Of a stretch of 64,000 nt of DNA, positions 43,216 through 51,313 are shown one piece after another. The notes below the pieces were generated by a model that saw nothing but the letters and a program-made list of their open reading frames with translations, was not told where the DNA came from and did no database searches. This stretch comes from Sphaerisporangium dianthi. Its GTDB lineage: Bacteria > Actinomycetota > Actinomycetes > Streptosporangiales > Streptosporangiaceae. The stretch spans positions 1-64,000 of the forward strand of contig NZ_JBHSFP010000034.1 of assembly GCF_042654065.1 (NCBI RefSeq). Reading direction: 5' to 3'. Every line of letters begins with the position of its first letter. Position 1 is the stretch's first letter. The translations under genes were made by a program, and so were the position numbers.

Positions 43216-43706
43216 GCGACCTCCTGAGCCGGGCGTGCCGGCTCCCATTCGATGGGCCCGCCCGGGTAGTCGCTGCCGTGGCGCGCGACCGCGTCGGCGC
43301 GGATACAGCGCGAGCAGCCCGAGGTGTGCGGCGAGTTGCAGGGCACCCCCGCGGCGTAAGCCCGGTCGAGGGCGGCCCGCTCTTGCCAGGTGGTGCCCAT
43401 CACCCCCGGCCCGGGGGCGTCACGGCTGGCCGTCCACGCGATCTGCTCCTCGTGGAGGCGGAAGCCGTAGCCGACGTCCCATCCGTCGCGGAAGCCGTCC
43501 CGGTAGGCGTCGATGACCTCGGCACGGTGGTGGTCCAGGTCGCCGACCAGGCGCCGCATCTCCTCGACGGTGGCGGCCGGGATCGCTCGCGTACGGTCGG
43601 CGACCTGTCGTATCGTGAGAAACGTGTCGGAGCCCTGGTGGGGATTCTCGACTTTCAGGGGCGCCCCGTTGCCGCGGGTGCGCCCCTCGTCGTTTGTGGG
43701 GGGCAT
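43212..43706 (-). CDS. Hypothetical protein of element B
   Basis: The 164-residue protein has a helical centre (ATVEEMRRLVGDLDHHRAEV), a Gly/Trp-rich segment (YRDGFRDGWDVGYGFR) and a Cys-rich end (CNSPHTSGCSRCIRADA). It overlaps both neighbours by 1-4 bp, between the small helix-turn-helix gene and the ATPase. Its role is unknown. Confidence 0.6.
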   Translation of the reverse strand: MPPTNDEGRTRGNGAPLKVENPHQGSDTFLTIRQVADRTRAIPAATVEEMRRLVGDLDHHRAEVIDAYRDGFRDGWDVGYGFRLHEEQIAWTASRDAPGPGVMGTTWQERAALDRAYAAGVPCNSPHTSGCSRCIRADAVARHGSDYPGGPIEWEPARPAQEVA

Positions 43707-43927
43707 CAGGCGGCCGCGCCAAGCTTCGCAAGGATGTCGGCGGTCACCACGCGGACGACTCCCCCGGCCTTGATGAGCTTCGCGGGGAACTGGTCCCGCT
43801 TCACCAGCTCGTACGAGTAGGACTGCGAAATCCCAAAGGCCAGCCCGCCCGTGGGCACATCAACGCTGGCAGGCCACTGCCTGATCTCTTCCAGCGTCGG
43901 GACGACGACATCACGGCGCTTCCGCAT
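43706..43927 (-). CDS. Small helix-turn-helix protein (AlpA/excisionase-like)
   Basis: The 73-residue protein contains a single helix-turn-helix (GGLAFGISQSYSYELVKRDQFPAKLIKAGGVVRV in parts), the pattern of excisionase-type regulators that direct integrases and replication genes of AICEs. It is the first gene of the leftward operon and is divergent from the gene at 44073. Confidence 0.75.
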   Translation of the reverse strand: MRKRRDVVVPTLEEIRQWPASVDVPTGGLAFGISQSYSYELVKRDQFPAKLIKAGGVVRVVTADILAKLGAAA

Positions 43928-44072
43928 GATCCCTCCAATGTCTTTGGCAGCCTCATTGGGCTGTCACGGACGACTAAAGCGCACACACCGCCCGGACGTC
44001 AAGCGACTGACAGGCTCATGTAGAGCACATCCAAACTTGTGGAGGTGTGTGGACTGCCGTACGGTTCCCTTC

Positions 44073-44621
44073 ATGACGCATCGCTGGCTGATCAGCCCGG
44101 ACTGGCATCCTGACGACCCGCCGGAGGACCCAGACACAGGGAATTACGGCAATCAGGAGTTGGAAGAGAAGCTCAAGAGGGACTTCGGCGGGGACGCGTG
44201 GCGGGTCTTCGGCATGGGTGTGAGCGTGCCTAACGCGGGTCTTGCGGCGGGGTTCACGAAGAACGAGAGCGGCAGATATGTCCTGTCGGCTGTGCTGGTA
44301 GTCGGCGACGCCGTCACTACCGACACCCTCCGACGTGTCCCTGTGGTGGCCCTTGAGAACTCCCTGAACATCAGCCAGGACACCGTTCGGGAGGAAGTCG
44401 ATAAGCTGCCCCCGCTGCAGCGCACGCCTGGAATGTCACCCGAGGATTTCTCGGCGCTGGTGGCGCGGCACTACACGACATGGGCCCGCGGTGTGCCACA
44501 TCCCGCCGCAGCGATGGCGGCCGACTCCGAGACGAAGCTGCCTACGGTGCACACGTGGATCAGAGAGGCGCGTCTCCGCGGCTTCCTGCCGCCGGCCAGG
44601 CGCGGCAAGTCGTCGACTTAG
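44073..44621 (+). CDS. Hypothetical protein preceding integrase, with C-terminal helix-turn-helix
   Basis: The ATG at 44073 gives 182 residues. The C-terminus (TKLPTVHTWIREARLRGFLPPARRGK) looks like a DNA-binding helix-turn-helix, a feature of proteins encoded next to integrases in actinomycete elements. The middle (EALNISQDTVREEVDK-like: NSLNISQDTVREEVD) may be a second such unit. It ends 9 bp before the integrase gene and is probably co-transcribed. Confidence 0.65.
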   Translation: MTHRWLISPDWHPDDPPEDPDTGNYGNQELEEKLKRDFGGDAWRVFGMGVSVPNAGLAAGFTKNESGRYVLSAVLVVGDAVTTDTLRRVPVVALENSLNISQDTVREEVDKLPPLQRTPGMSPEDFSALVARHYTTWARGVPHPAAAMAADSETKLPTVHTWIREARLRGFLPPARRGKSST

Positions 44622-44630
44622 GAGGGTGGC

Positions 44631-45824
44631 GTGCCGGATCCGATCAAGATGGTCACGCTGAAGGACGGCACCAAGCGGTATCGGTTCGTCGTCGACATCG
44701 GCCGGGACGCGGACGGAAAGCGCAAGCAGCTCACGGTCACCACGGACACCAAGCGGGAGGCCGTGGCCGAGCTCGCGCGCATCCGTCACCAACGGAGCGC
44801 TGGCAGCCTGGTGGCACCAAGCAAGATGACGGTCAACGAGTTGCTCGACCTGTGGGTGAAGACGGCGACGCGCGACGTCGAGGAGGCGACCGCTTCCAAC
44901 TACGAGAACGCGATGCGCCCCGTCCGGATACGACTCGGCCACAAGCGCTTGCAGGAGCTCACCGAGGATGACATCGAGGACCTGATCGACTGGATGTTAA
45001 CGAGCGGCCGGCGCCGCGGCGGGAAGCCGGGGACAGGGCTTAGCCTGCGCTCGGTGCGGCTCACGCTGGGGCGTCTTCGCGCCGCGTTGAACCTCGCCGT
45101 CCGCCGTCATCTGGTCGCGCGGAATGTGGCGGCCGACGTCAAGATCTCGCGCGAGGCGACGAAGAAGGCGCCGAAGACGCAGCACGTCCCCTGGTCGCAG
45201 CCGGAGGTGAAGGCGTTCTTGGAGGCGATCAAGGGGCATCGGCTGTACGCGGTCATGCTGCTCACCCTGATCGCCAACCGGCCGGCGGAGGTGTGCGGGG
45301 TCCGGTGGGACGAAGACGTCGACCTCGACGGGGCGGGCACGATCGCGATCGGCAACACCCGGACGATCGTCTATGACCGGTCCCTGGAGAAGGGGCAGCG
45401 GAACAAGGCCGTCGAGAAGGGCGCGAAGTCGGACGCCGGCGAGCGGACGCTCCCCCTGCCCGCCCCGGTGCATCGCGCTCTGCGCGCGTTCCGGGCGTTG
45501 CAGGCCAGCGAGCGGTTACAGGCCGGCGAGGCATACGAGGGCAGCGGGTACGTGCTCGTCGACGAGCTCGGCCGGCCATGGAAGACCGACAAGCTACGGC
45601 GCGAGGCGTACAAGCTGATGGAGGCCGCCGGGGTGCGGAAGGTGCGGCTGTACGACGCGCGGCACGCCTGCCTGTCGTGGATGGCGAACAACGGGGTGCC
45701 GGACACGGTGGTGTCGGCGTGGGCAGGCCACAGCGATCTCTCGTTCACCAAACGGGTGTACGTCCACCCGGACCCGGAGAGCCTTCGCGCGGGGTCGGAG
45801 AAGCTGGGCGAACTACTCAGCTAG
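44631..45824 (+). CDS. int: Tyrosine recombinase (integrase) of element B
   Basis: The GTG at 44631 follows GGAGG and gives 397 residues. Domains: AP2-like arm-binding start (KDGTKRYRFVVDIGRDADGK), SAM-like core-binding domain (about 60-150) and catalytic domain with Arg in ANRPAEVCGV, RH in YDARHACLSWM, His in AGHSD and Tyr in RVYVHPD. Its stop lies 95 bp before att copy 3. It is only distantly similar to the integrase of element A, although both elements use the same tRNA-Pro site. Confidence 0.95.
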   Translation: MPDPIKMVTLKDGTKRYRFVVDIGRDADGKRKQLTVTTDTKREAVAELARIRHQRSAGSLVAPSKMTVNELLDLWVKTATRDVEEATASNYENAMRPVRIRLGHKRLQELTEDDIEDLIDWMLTSGRRRGGKPGTGLSLRSVRLTLGRLRAALNLAVRRHLVARNVAADVKISREATKKAPKTQHVPWSQPEVKAFLEAIKGHRLYAVMLLTLIANRPAEVCGVRWDEDVDLDGAGTIAIGNTRTIVYDRSLEKGQRNKAVEKGAKSDAGERTLPLPAPVHRALRAFRALQASERLQAGEAYEGSGYVLVDELGRPWKTDKLRREAYKLMEAAGVRKVRLYDARHACLSWMANNGVPDTVVSAWAGHSDLSFTKRVYVHPDPESLRAGSEKLGELLS

Positions 45825-45873
45825 ACCAAGATCAAACAGACGTGTGTGAGAAATTGTGAGACGGAAAGCAAAA

Positions 45874-45904
45874 AGCCGTGATCACATGTTCCGTGATCAC
45901 GGCT
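45874..45904 (-). terminator. Terminator of the tRNA-Pro gene supplied by element B
   Basis: AGCCGTGATCAC and GTGATCACGGCT form a perfect 12-bp stem with a 7-nt loop. A five-A run on its left side reads as TTTTT on the minus strand, directly behind the leftward tRNA-Pro gene. It may also stop the rightward integrase transcript. Confidence 0.75.
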
Positions 45905-45919
45905 CCGACCAGTGCCTAT

Positions 45920-45997
<78 letters not shown>

Positions 45998-46191
45998 TTG
46001 CTCGCCGGGGCGAGCAAGAACAACCTTAGCGCAGAACGGGGAGTCCTGCGTACGCGTGGGCCGGGCACTGTGGGCACTCCAGCCTCACCTTTCGCGCGTC
46101 TTAGCTGCGGACGTCACGGGATGGCCGATGATCGGTTGCCGGATGGGCGTGACGGGTGGTGCCGTGGAGCTAGGGGAAGTGGGGTGGACGC

Positions 46192-46653
46192 ATGGGGCGG
46201 AAGTCTCATATCGACCGGGATGAGCTGGGGCGGCTGGTCGCCGCAGGGTGGCCCAACGCGCGGCTGGCCGCGCACTTCGGGGTGACGGAGTCGGGGATCC
46301 TGCAGGCCAAGCGGGCGGCCGGGCTGGCCAAACCGATGCTCGACCACGGCAAGGCCCTGCCGTGGAAGCTGAACCGCGTGCACAACCAGACCGGGCCGGC
46401 GACGAACCTGCGCAATCTGTCGGCGGTCGCCCAGGGAGGCGAGGTGCCGCAGACCAAGATCAACACGGCGGTTAGATGGGCGCGCAGATTGGTCGAGGGT
46501 GGCCTGGACGTCGCCTACGACCCCGAGACGGGGTTCTACGAGACGGCGGCCGCCGGGACCTCGGTCTCCCACGTCGAGGGGGTGCTCACCGACGCCCTCG
46601 CGGTGCTGAAGCGCCGGGAGGAGGGGCGGGAGGCGGCGGCGGAAGGGTCGTGA
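46192..46653 (+). CDS. Hypothetical protein with N-terminal helix-turn-helix
   Basis: The 153-residue protein starts with a helix-turn-helix-like segment (DRDELGRLVAAGWPNARLAAHFGVTESGIL) of the kind seen in phage and element regulators, followed by a C-terminal helical domain (KINTAVRWARRLVEGGLDV). It lies right of the tRNA, outside the att-bounded elements. It could be resident chromosome or a leftover of older mobile DNA. Confidence 0.6.
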   Translation: MGRKSHIDRDELGRLVAAGWPNARLAAHFGVTESGILQAKRAAGLAKPMLDHGKALPWKLNRVHNQTGPATNLRNLSAVAQGGEVPQTKINTAVRWARRLVEGGLDVAYDPETGFYETAAAGTSVSHVEGVLTDALAVLKRREEGREAAAEGS

Positions 46654-46749
46654 GCACACAGGGTGGTGAATGGGTGGTTTCGCGGTCGTTTCGGGGTCCC
46701 CATCTCGGGCAGTCGGGGGTTACAAAGGCACACATAACCGGAGGCAGAC

Positions 46750-47577
46750 ATGACCATCACCTGGGTGGCCGTCGTTGTAGCCGCGGTGGTGGCGATCCTG
46801 GCCGTCGGCTACTTCCTGGTGCAGCAGCAGCGCAGGCGCCGACTCCAAGAACGCTTCGGCCCCGAGTACGAACGCACCGTGCGTGAGCGGGAGAACCGCC
46901 GTGAGGCGGAGCAGGAACTGATCGAGCGCGAGCAGCGTCACGCCAAGCTGGACATCCGGCCCCTCTCTTCGGACAGCCGGTCCACCTACGCCAAGAAGTG
47001 GACCGAGGTTCAGGAGCGGTTCGTGGACGCTCCCGGCTTCGCGGTGACCGAGGCGGATCACCTGGTGACCGCCGTCATGGCGGACCGGGGCTACCCGACC
47101 GAGGGCTTCGAGCAGCAGGTGTCGGACCTGTCGGTCGCCCACGGCCAGACGCTGGACCATTACCGCAAGGCCCACGAGATCAGCAGCCGCGCGGCGCGGC
47201 GGGAGGCCTCCACCGAGGAACTGCGGCAGGCGATGGTGCACTACCGCGCGCTGTTCCAGGAACTGCTGGAGGACACCGTGGCCGGCGACGGCGAGCGGCG
47301 GGCCCAGGAGACCGCCGGCGACCGGCGCGACGCGTACGAGGCCGCCGGCGGCGAGCACGAGGCGTCCGCAGAGCGGCAGGCGGACGAGCCTGAGCGCGGC
47401 GATCAGCGCAACGGCGTGCCATTCGACGACGGGCAGCAGAACCGCCAGCAGTACGAGCGCCGGGAGCAGGACCGGCGCCAGTACGGCGGCAAGGAGCCGG
47501 GCGATCGCGGCTCCACGGAGACCGGGGCCCGCGTGGCCGGCGGCCGTACCTCGTACCGCAACACTCAGGGAGGCTGA
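46750..47577 (+). CDS. Single-pass membrane protein with conserved helical domain
   Basis: The 275-residue protein has an N-terminal membrane helix (about 4-23), a basic and glutamate-rich coiled region (25-60), a helical domain (about 75-170: YAKKWTEVQERFVDAP, ADHLVTAVMADRGYP, MVHYRALFQELLED) and a charged low-complexity tail rich in Gln and Arg. CCGGAGG precedes the ATG. The helical domain recurs in the next gene. Such proteins are common in Streptosporangiales and Streptomyces; the role is unknown. Confidence 0.75.
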   Translation: MTITWVAVVVAAVVAILAVGYFLVQQQRRRRLQERFGPEYERTVRERENRREAEQELIEREQRHAKLDIRPLSSDSRSTYAKKWTEVQERFVDAPGFAVTEADHLVTAVMADRGYPTEGFEQQVSDLSVAHGQTLDHYRKAHEISSRAARREASTEELRQAMVHYRALFQELLEDTVAGDGERRAQETAGDRRDAYEAAGGEHEASAERQADEPERGDQRNGVPFDDGQQNRQQYERREQDRRQYGGKEPGDRGSTETGARVAGGRTSYRNTQGG

Positions 47578-47580
47578 CCG

Positions 47581-48507
47581 ATGGAACCCTATCGCCGAGA
47601 CACCGCGCACGACCCGGACACCGACAGGCCGGAGGACGGACACACCTCCGACTCCGCCGCCGACGACATCCGCACCGTCCACGACCCGTCCCGGCCGTGG
47701 GCGGGGAACGAAGGGCTGGACGCCGAGGGGGACGTCCGCCGTACGGACGAGAACGACGAGCTGGCCAAGCGGAACGAGGGGGACGGCCTGGACGGGCTGG
47801 ACCAGGGTCACGCCGTCGACCGCGGCTCCGGCGACCTGGACGGAGTGGACCGGACCCAGACGCTCGGCCGTGCCTCCGGCGACGTGGACGACCTCGCCGA
47901 CGACCGTCTGGTCGCGGCGAGTTCGAGCACGACGGAGAATCCCGACCCCGCCCACGACTCTCGCGAGCTCGGCGACGCCACGGACGACGCCCCCGCCCCG
48001 GGGACGGCCTTCGACCCGGAGCCTGTGCTCTCGGAAGGGCGGGCGCCAGGAGATCGGGACCTGATGGTCTACCCGGACGACGCCGACTACCCCACCCGGG
48101 AGCAGGACTCCGACCTGGTGGCCGTGCCCGTGGTGAAGCCCGAGCCGGTGGCCGCGCGCAACGACCTGGAGAGGCCGTCCGAGGAGACGGGGACCGGCGT
48201 CGTCGCCGGAGGGACGCAAGGGGCGTTCGGGCCGGGTGAGTTCGAACAGCGGTGGCGCGAGGTCCAGGCGAGCTTCGTCGACGACCCCCGGGACGCCGTC
48301 ACGCGGGCCGACCAGCTCGTGGACGAGGCCGTCGCGGCGATCGCCTCCCGCAAGCAGAGTCTGGTCGACCAGTGGAAGAACAGCGACCAGAACGACACCG
48401 AGCGGCTCCGGCTCGCTCTCCGTGACTACCGCTCGCTCCTCCAGGATCTGGTGGGGCTCTCCTACTCGGGCGCCGGACACGGCAACGGCCCGGCCGAAAC
48501 GAAGTGA
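47581..48507 (+). CDS. Acidic protein sharing the helical domain of its upstream neighbour
   Basis: The 308-residue protein has a long acidic, disordered-looking N-terminus (1-215) and a C-terminal helical domain (about 220-300: FEQRWREVQASFVDDPRDAVTRADQLVDEAV in parts, LRLALRDYRSLLQDLVG) homologous to that of the protein at 46750. It starts 4 bp after that gene's stop, so the pair is an operon. It has no membrane helix. Function unknown. Confidence 0.75.
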   Translation: MEPYRRDTAHDPDTDRPEDGHTSDSAADDIRTVHDPSRPWAGNEGLDAEGDVRRTDENDELAKRNEGDGLDGLDQGHAVDRGSGDLDGVDRTQTLGRASGDVDDLADDRLVAASSSTTENPDPAHDSRELGDATDDAPAPGTAFDPEPVLSEGRAPGDRDLMVYPDDADYPTREQDSDLVAVPVVKPEPVAARNDLERPSEETGTGVVAGGTQGAFGPGEFEQRWREVQASFVDDPRDAVTRADQLVDEAVAAIASRKQSLVDQWKNSDQNDTERLRLALRDYRSLLQDLVGLSYSGAGHGNGPAETK

Positions 48508-48516
48508 GGTAACCCC

Positions 48517-48711
48517 ATGCTTGCCATCGCCGCGGCGATCGTTTTCGCTATCGCCTTCCTGTTCAGCCTGCTCGGTACGAGCATCGGCATCTCGACCACC
48601 GCGCTGATCGCGCTGGGGCTGTGCCTGCTCGCCCTGCACCAGGGTGGCATCGGCACCGCCAGCGCGGGCGGCGGAGCCCCGTGGCGCGGCTACCGGCGCA
48701 CCCGCCGCTGA
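48517..48711 (+). CDS. Small two-helix membrane protein
   Basis: The 64-residue product has two hydrophobic segments (AIAAAIVFAIAFLFSLL and TTALIALGLCLLALHQG) and a Gly/Arg tail. GAGGTAA precedes the ATG. It follows the paralogue pair by 9 bp. Small membrane proteins of this kind are frequent beside stress genes in actinomycetes. Confidence 0.65.
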   Translation: MLAIAAAIVFAIAFLFSLLGTSIGISTTALIALGLCLLALHQGGIGTASAGGGAPWRGYRRTRR

Positions 48712-48745
48712 CGGCCCGCTACTCGACAGCGGAGATGGGGTGCCG

Positions 48746-49168
48746 ATGATGAGCCAGAAGGTGCGGGATGTAATGACGCACCGCCCGATCTGCCTGCCCG
48801 CGGACGCGTCGGTGTCCAAGGCGGCGCGTCTCATGCGCGACCAGGCGATCGGGGATGTGCTGGTGACCAGGGACGGCCGGCTGTGCGGCCTGGTGACCGA
48901 CCGGGACATCGTCGTGCGCGCCGTCGCGGAGGCCAGGGACGCCGATTCGACACCCCTGGGCAGTCTGTGCACCTCCGACCTGGTCACCGCCCGGCCGGAC
49001 CAGGACGTGGAGGACGTCGTCCGGCTGATGCGGGAGAGGGCCATCCGCAGGGTGCCGGTGGTGGAGGACGGCCGGCCCGTCGGGATCGTGTCGTTGGGGG
49101 ACATGGCGCTGGAGCATCAGCTGTCGTCTCCGCTGTCGGAGATCAGCGGCGCGCCCCCTAACGGCTGA
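48746..49168 (+). CDS. CBS-domain-pair protein
   Basis: The 140-residue protein consists of two CBS motifs: VRDVMTHRPICLPADASVSKAARLM followed by DVLVTRDGRLCGLVTDRDIV, and TARPDQDVEDVVRLMRERAIRRVPVVEDGRPVGIVSLGDMA, recognisable in parts. CBS pairs bind adenine nucleotides and often act in energy sensing. It is the last gene of the rightward set and is convergent with the NDH-2 gene. Confidence 0.88.
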   Translation: MMSQKVRDVMTHRPICLPADASVSKAARLMRDQAIGDVLVTRDGRLCGLVTDRDIVVRAVAEARDADSTPLGSLCTSDLVTARPDQDVEDVVRLMRERAIRRVPVVEDGRPVGIVSLGDMALEHQLSSPLSEISGAPPNG

Positions 49169-49218
49169 GGACCCCATCGCGTGTCCCCTCCGGGCCTCGG
49201 GTCACGCGGTGCGGGAGG

Positions 49219-49286
49219 AAGGGCGCCGTCCGTTCAGGGCGGCGCCCTTCCGCGTGGACGCCCGGCCCTTCCGCGTGGACGCCCGG
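49219..49286. terminator. Bidirectional terminator plus 21-bp tandem duplication
   Basis: AAGGGCGCCG (49219-49228) pairs with CGGCGCCCTT (49240-49249). The right arm runs into a perfect 21-bp unit at 49245-49265 that is repeated at 49266-49286. It lies between two convergent genes. Confidence 0.7.
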
Positions 49287-49290
49287 TCCC

Positions 49291-50658
49291 TCAGCGGCCC
49301 GGGGTGGCGGGGGCGCCGGAGGTGGCCGGGGAGCGCTCCTGGAGATCGTGGTGGGCGGTGCGGGCGGCCAGTTCGAACTCCTGGCGGGGATCAAGCATGG
49401 CGCCCAGGGAGACGATCTCGCGGGTGAACAGCAGGCCGAGCGTCCAGTCCATCAGGATGCGGGCCTTCTTGTTGACCGTCGGGATCTTGGTCAGGTGGTA
49501 GGTGCGGTGCAGGAACCAGGCGGGGAGGCCGCGCAGCTGGTACCCGTAGACGTTGGCGACGCCGCGGAACATGCCGAGGCTGGCGACCGATCCGGCGCTG
49601 CGGTGCCGGTACGGGCGGCGCGGCAGGTCCCGCATGGTCGCGATCAGGTTGTCGGCCAGCCGGATCGCCTGGCGGGTGGCGTGCTGGGCGTTGGGCTGGG
49701 TGGTCTGGCCGGGCCGGGTGAGGTCGGGGACGGCGGCGCAGTCGCCGGCCGCGAAGGCGAAGCGGGTGCCGTCGACGAGCAGGCCGGCGTCGACCTTGAC
49801 CCGGCCGCGCGCGTCGAGCGGCAGGTCGGAGGCCGCGGTGAGCGGGTTGGGCTTGACACCCGCCGTCCAGACCAGGGTGTCGGCGTCGAACCGGTCGCCG
49901 TCGCTCAGCACGATGTGGTGGTCCACGGCGGACTCCAGCCGGGTGCCGGTGCGCACCTCGATGCCGCGCCGGCGCAGCTGCCGGGCGGTCCACTCCCCCA
50001 TCTCGGCGCCGACCTCGGTCAGGATCCTCCCGGTGGCCTCGACCAGGATCCACCGCATGTCGGACGGCCGGACGTCGCGGAAGTAGCGGCAGGCGTCGGC
50101 GGCCATGTCCTCCAGTTCGGCCAGCGCCTCGACTCCGGCGTAGCCGCCGCCGACGAACACGAAGGTCAGGGCGCGCCTGCGCACGTACTCGTCGGTGCAG
50201 GAGCCGGCCAGGTCGAGCCGGGCGAGGACGTGGTTGCGCAGGTGGATGGCCTCTTCCAGGGTCTTGAAGCCGATGCCGCACTCGGCGAGGCCGGGGACGG
50301 GCAGCGTCCGGGAGATCGACCCGGGGGCGAACACCAGGTAGTCGAAGTCGAGCGTGCGCGCCGGCCCCGCGTAGGGCTCGAAGCGGGCCGTGCGGGATGC
50401 CAGCTCCACCTGGGTGATCCGGCCGCTGAGCACCTGGCATCCGGGCAGCACCCGGCGCAGGAAGACGACGACGTGCCGGGGCTCCACGCTCCCCGCGGCG
50501 GCCTCGGCGAGGAACGGCTGGTAGGTCATGTAGGAGTCGAGGTCGACCACGGTGACGCGGGCCTCGCCCTTGCGGAGCCTCTTTTGCAGGCGACGCGCGG
50601 CGAGCATGCCCACGGCGCCGCCGCCCACGACGAGCACGTGCGGGATTCGCTGGGTCAT
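49291..50658 (-). CDS. ndh: Type II NADH dehydrogenase (NDH-2)
   Basis: The ATG at 50658 gives 455 residues. Two dinucleotide-binding folds are clear: VVGGGAVGMLAARRL (about 8-22, FAD) and VFVGGGYAGVEALAELE (about 165-181, NADH), with FAPGSISRTLPVPG, TLVWTAGVKPNPLT and FAAGDCAAVPDLT. NDH-2 passes electrons from NADH to menaquinone without proton pumping and lies on the membrane by a C-terminal amphipathic region (GLPAWFLHRTYHL). It is 41 bp downstream of the RsbW-like gene. Confidence 0.88.
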   Translation of the reverse strand: MTQRIPHVLVVGGGAVGMLAARRLQKRLRKGEARVTVVDLDSYMTYQPFLAEAAAGSVEPRHVVVFLRRVLPGCQVLSGRITQVELASRTARFEPYAGPARTLDFDYLVFAPGSISRTLPVPGLAECGIGFKTLEEAIHLRNHVLARLDLAGSCTDEYVRRRALTFVFVGGGYAGVEALAELEDMAADACRYFRDVRPSDMRWILVEATGRILTEVGAEMGEWTARQLRRRGIEVRTGTRLESAVDHHIVLSDGDRFDADTLVWTAGVKPNPLTAASDLPLDARGRVKVDAGLLVDGTRFAFAAGDCAAVPDLTRPGQTTQPNAQHATRQAIRLADNLIATMRDLPRRPYRHRSAGSVASLGMFRGVANVYGYQLRGLPAWFLHRTYHLTKIPTVNKKARILMDWTLGLLFTREIVSLGAMLDPRQEFELAARTAHHDLQERSPATSGAPATPGR

Positions 50659-50699
50659 AGCCCGGGACGTACCCCGGCCGGCAGGGACTACATGGACAT

Positions 50700-51152
50700 T
50701 TACGGCAGTTTGAAGCGCATTATCAGCTCTGTGCCGTTCTGCCCGGTTCGCAGGATGAGCTCCTTGGTGAGGCGCCGGGTGACCCACAGTCCCATGCCGC
50801 TGGTGGAGTAGTCATGCGGGGCGATCATGCCGGGCGTCTCCTCGGGAACCCAGTGGCCGTCGTCGTGGACGCCGACCAGCAGGTCGCCTTCGTCGCACCA
50901 GACCCGCACCCGGGCCTTGGACGCCCCGTGCGTCACGGCGTTGGTCGCCACCTCGTTGATCGCGACGAGGAAGTCGCCGATCGCCTCGTCGTTCATTCCC
51001 GCCCGGCGTGCCTGGAGGGCGGCGAAGTCCCGGACATCCGGGAGATCCCCGACGCAGAACGTCAGTTCCTTGACCGCCACGCCGGACGGGAGCGGCATCG
51101 GGCCACCCCCGTCCGCGAGGAAGCGGGGAGGAGGGACTTCGTCCTCGTTCAC
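50700..51152 (-). CDS. RsbW-like anti-sigma factor / histidine-kinase-type ATPase
   Basis: The GTG at 51152 has GGAGG ten bases upstream and gives 150 residues; a GTG at 51194 is possible. The HATPase fold shows the N box (NEVATNAVTHG), G1 (VHDDGHW) and G2 (TSGMGLWVTRRL). Proteins of this type bind SigB/SigF sigma factors or phosphorylate STAS antagonists. It lies downstream of the sigma gene on the same strand, with the STAS gene close by, forming a partner-switching module. Confidence 0.88.
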   Translation of the reverse strand: MNEDEVPPPRFLADGGGPMPLPSGVAVKELTFCVGDLPDVRDFAALQARRAGMNDEAIGDFLVAINEVATNAVTHGASKARVRVWCDEGDLLVGVHDDGHWVPEETPGMIAPHDYSTSGMGLWVTRRLTKELILRTGQNGTELIMRFKLP

Positions 51153-51313
51153 CCGATAACCGCCTCCAGAAGCGATCAGCTGCGGAAAGGTCACCCCTCC
51201 AAGGGGGCCGATTTACATCGACGAAGATACCTCGGGATATCGGCCCGTAAGGGAAGTGCCCCCTCCACGTGACTACTGTTCCGCCCTTCAGTGCCCCAGG
51301 ATCGGCGGCTTAA

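Noticed and set aside
17839..45824. Element A or B as a complete prophage
   Set aside because: Apart from the single tape measure gene there is no portal, capsid, terminase, tail tube or lysis gene; FtsK-type transfer genes point to conjugative elements.
46720..49104. Minus-strand open frame of 794 codons over the paralogue and CBS genes
   Set aside because: It spans several rightward genes with good starts and recognisable domains; the translation looks like a shadow.
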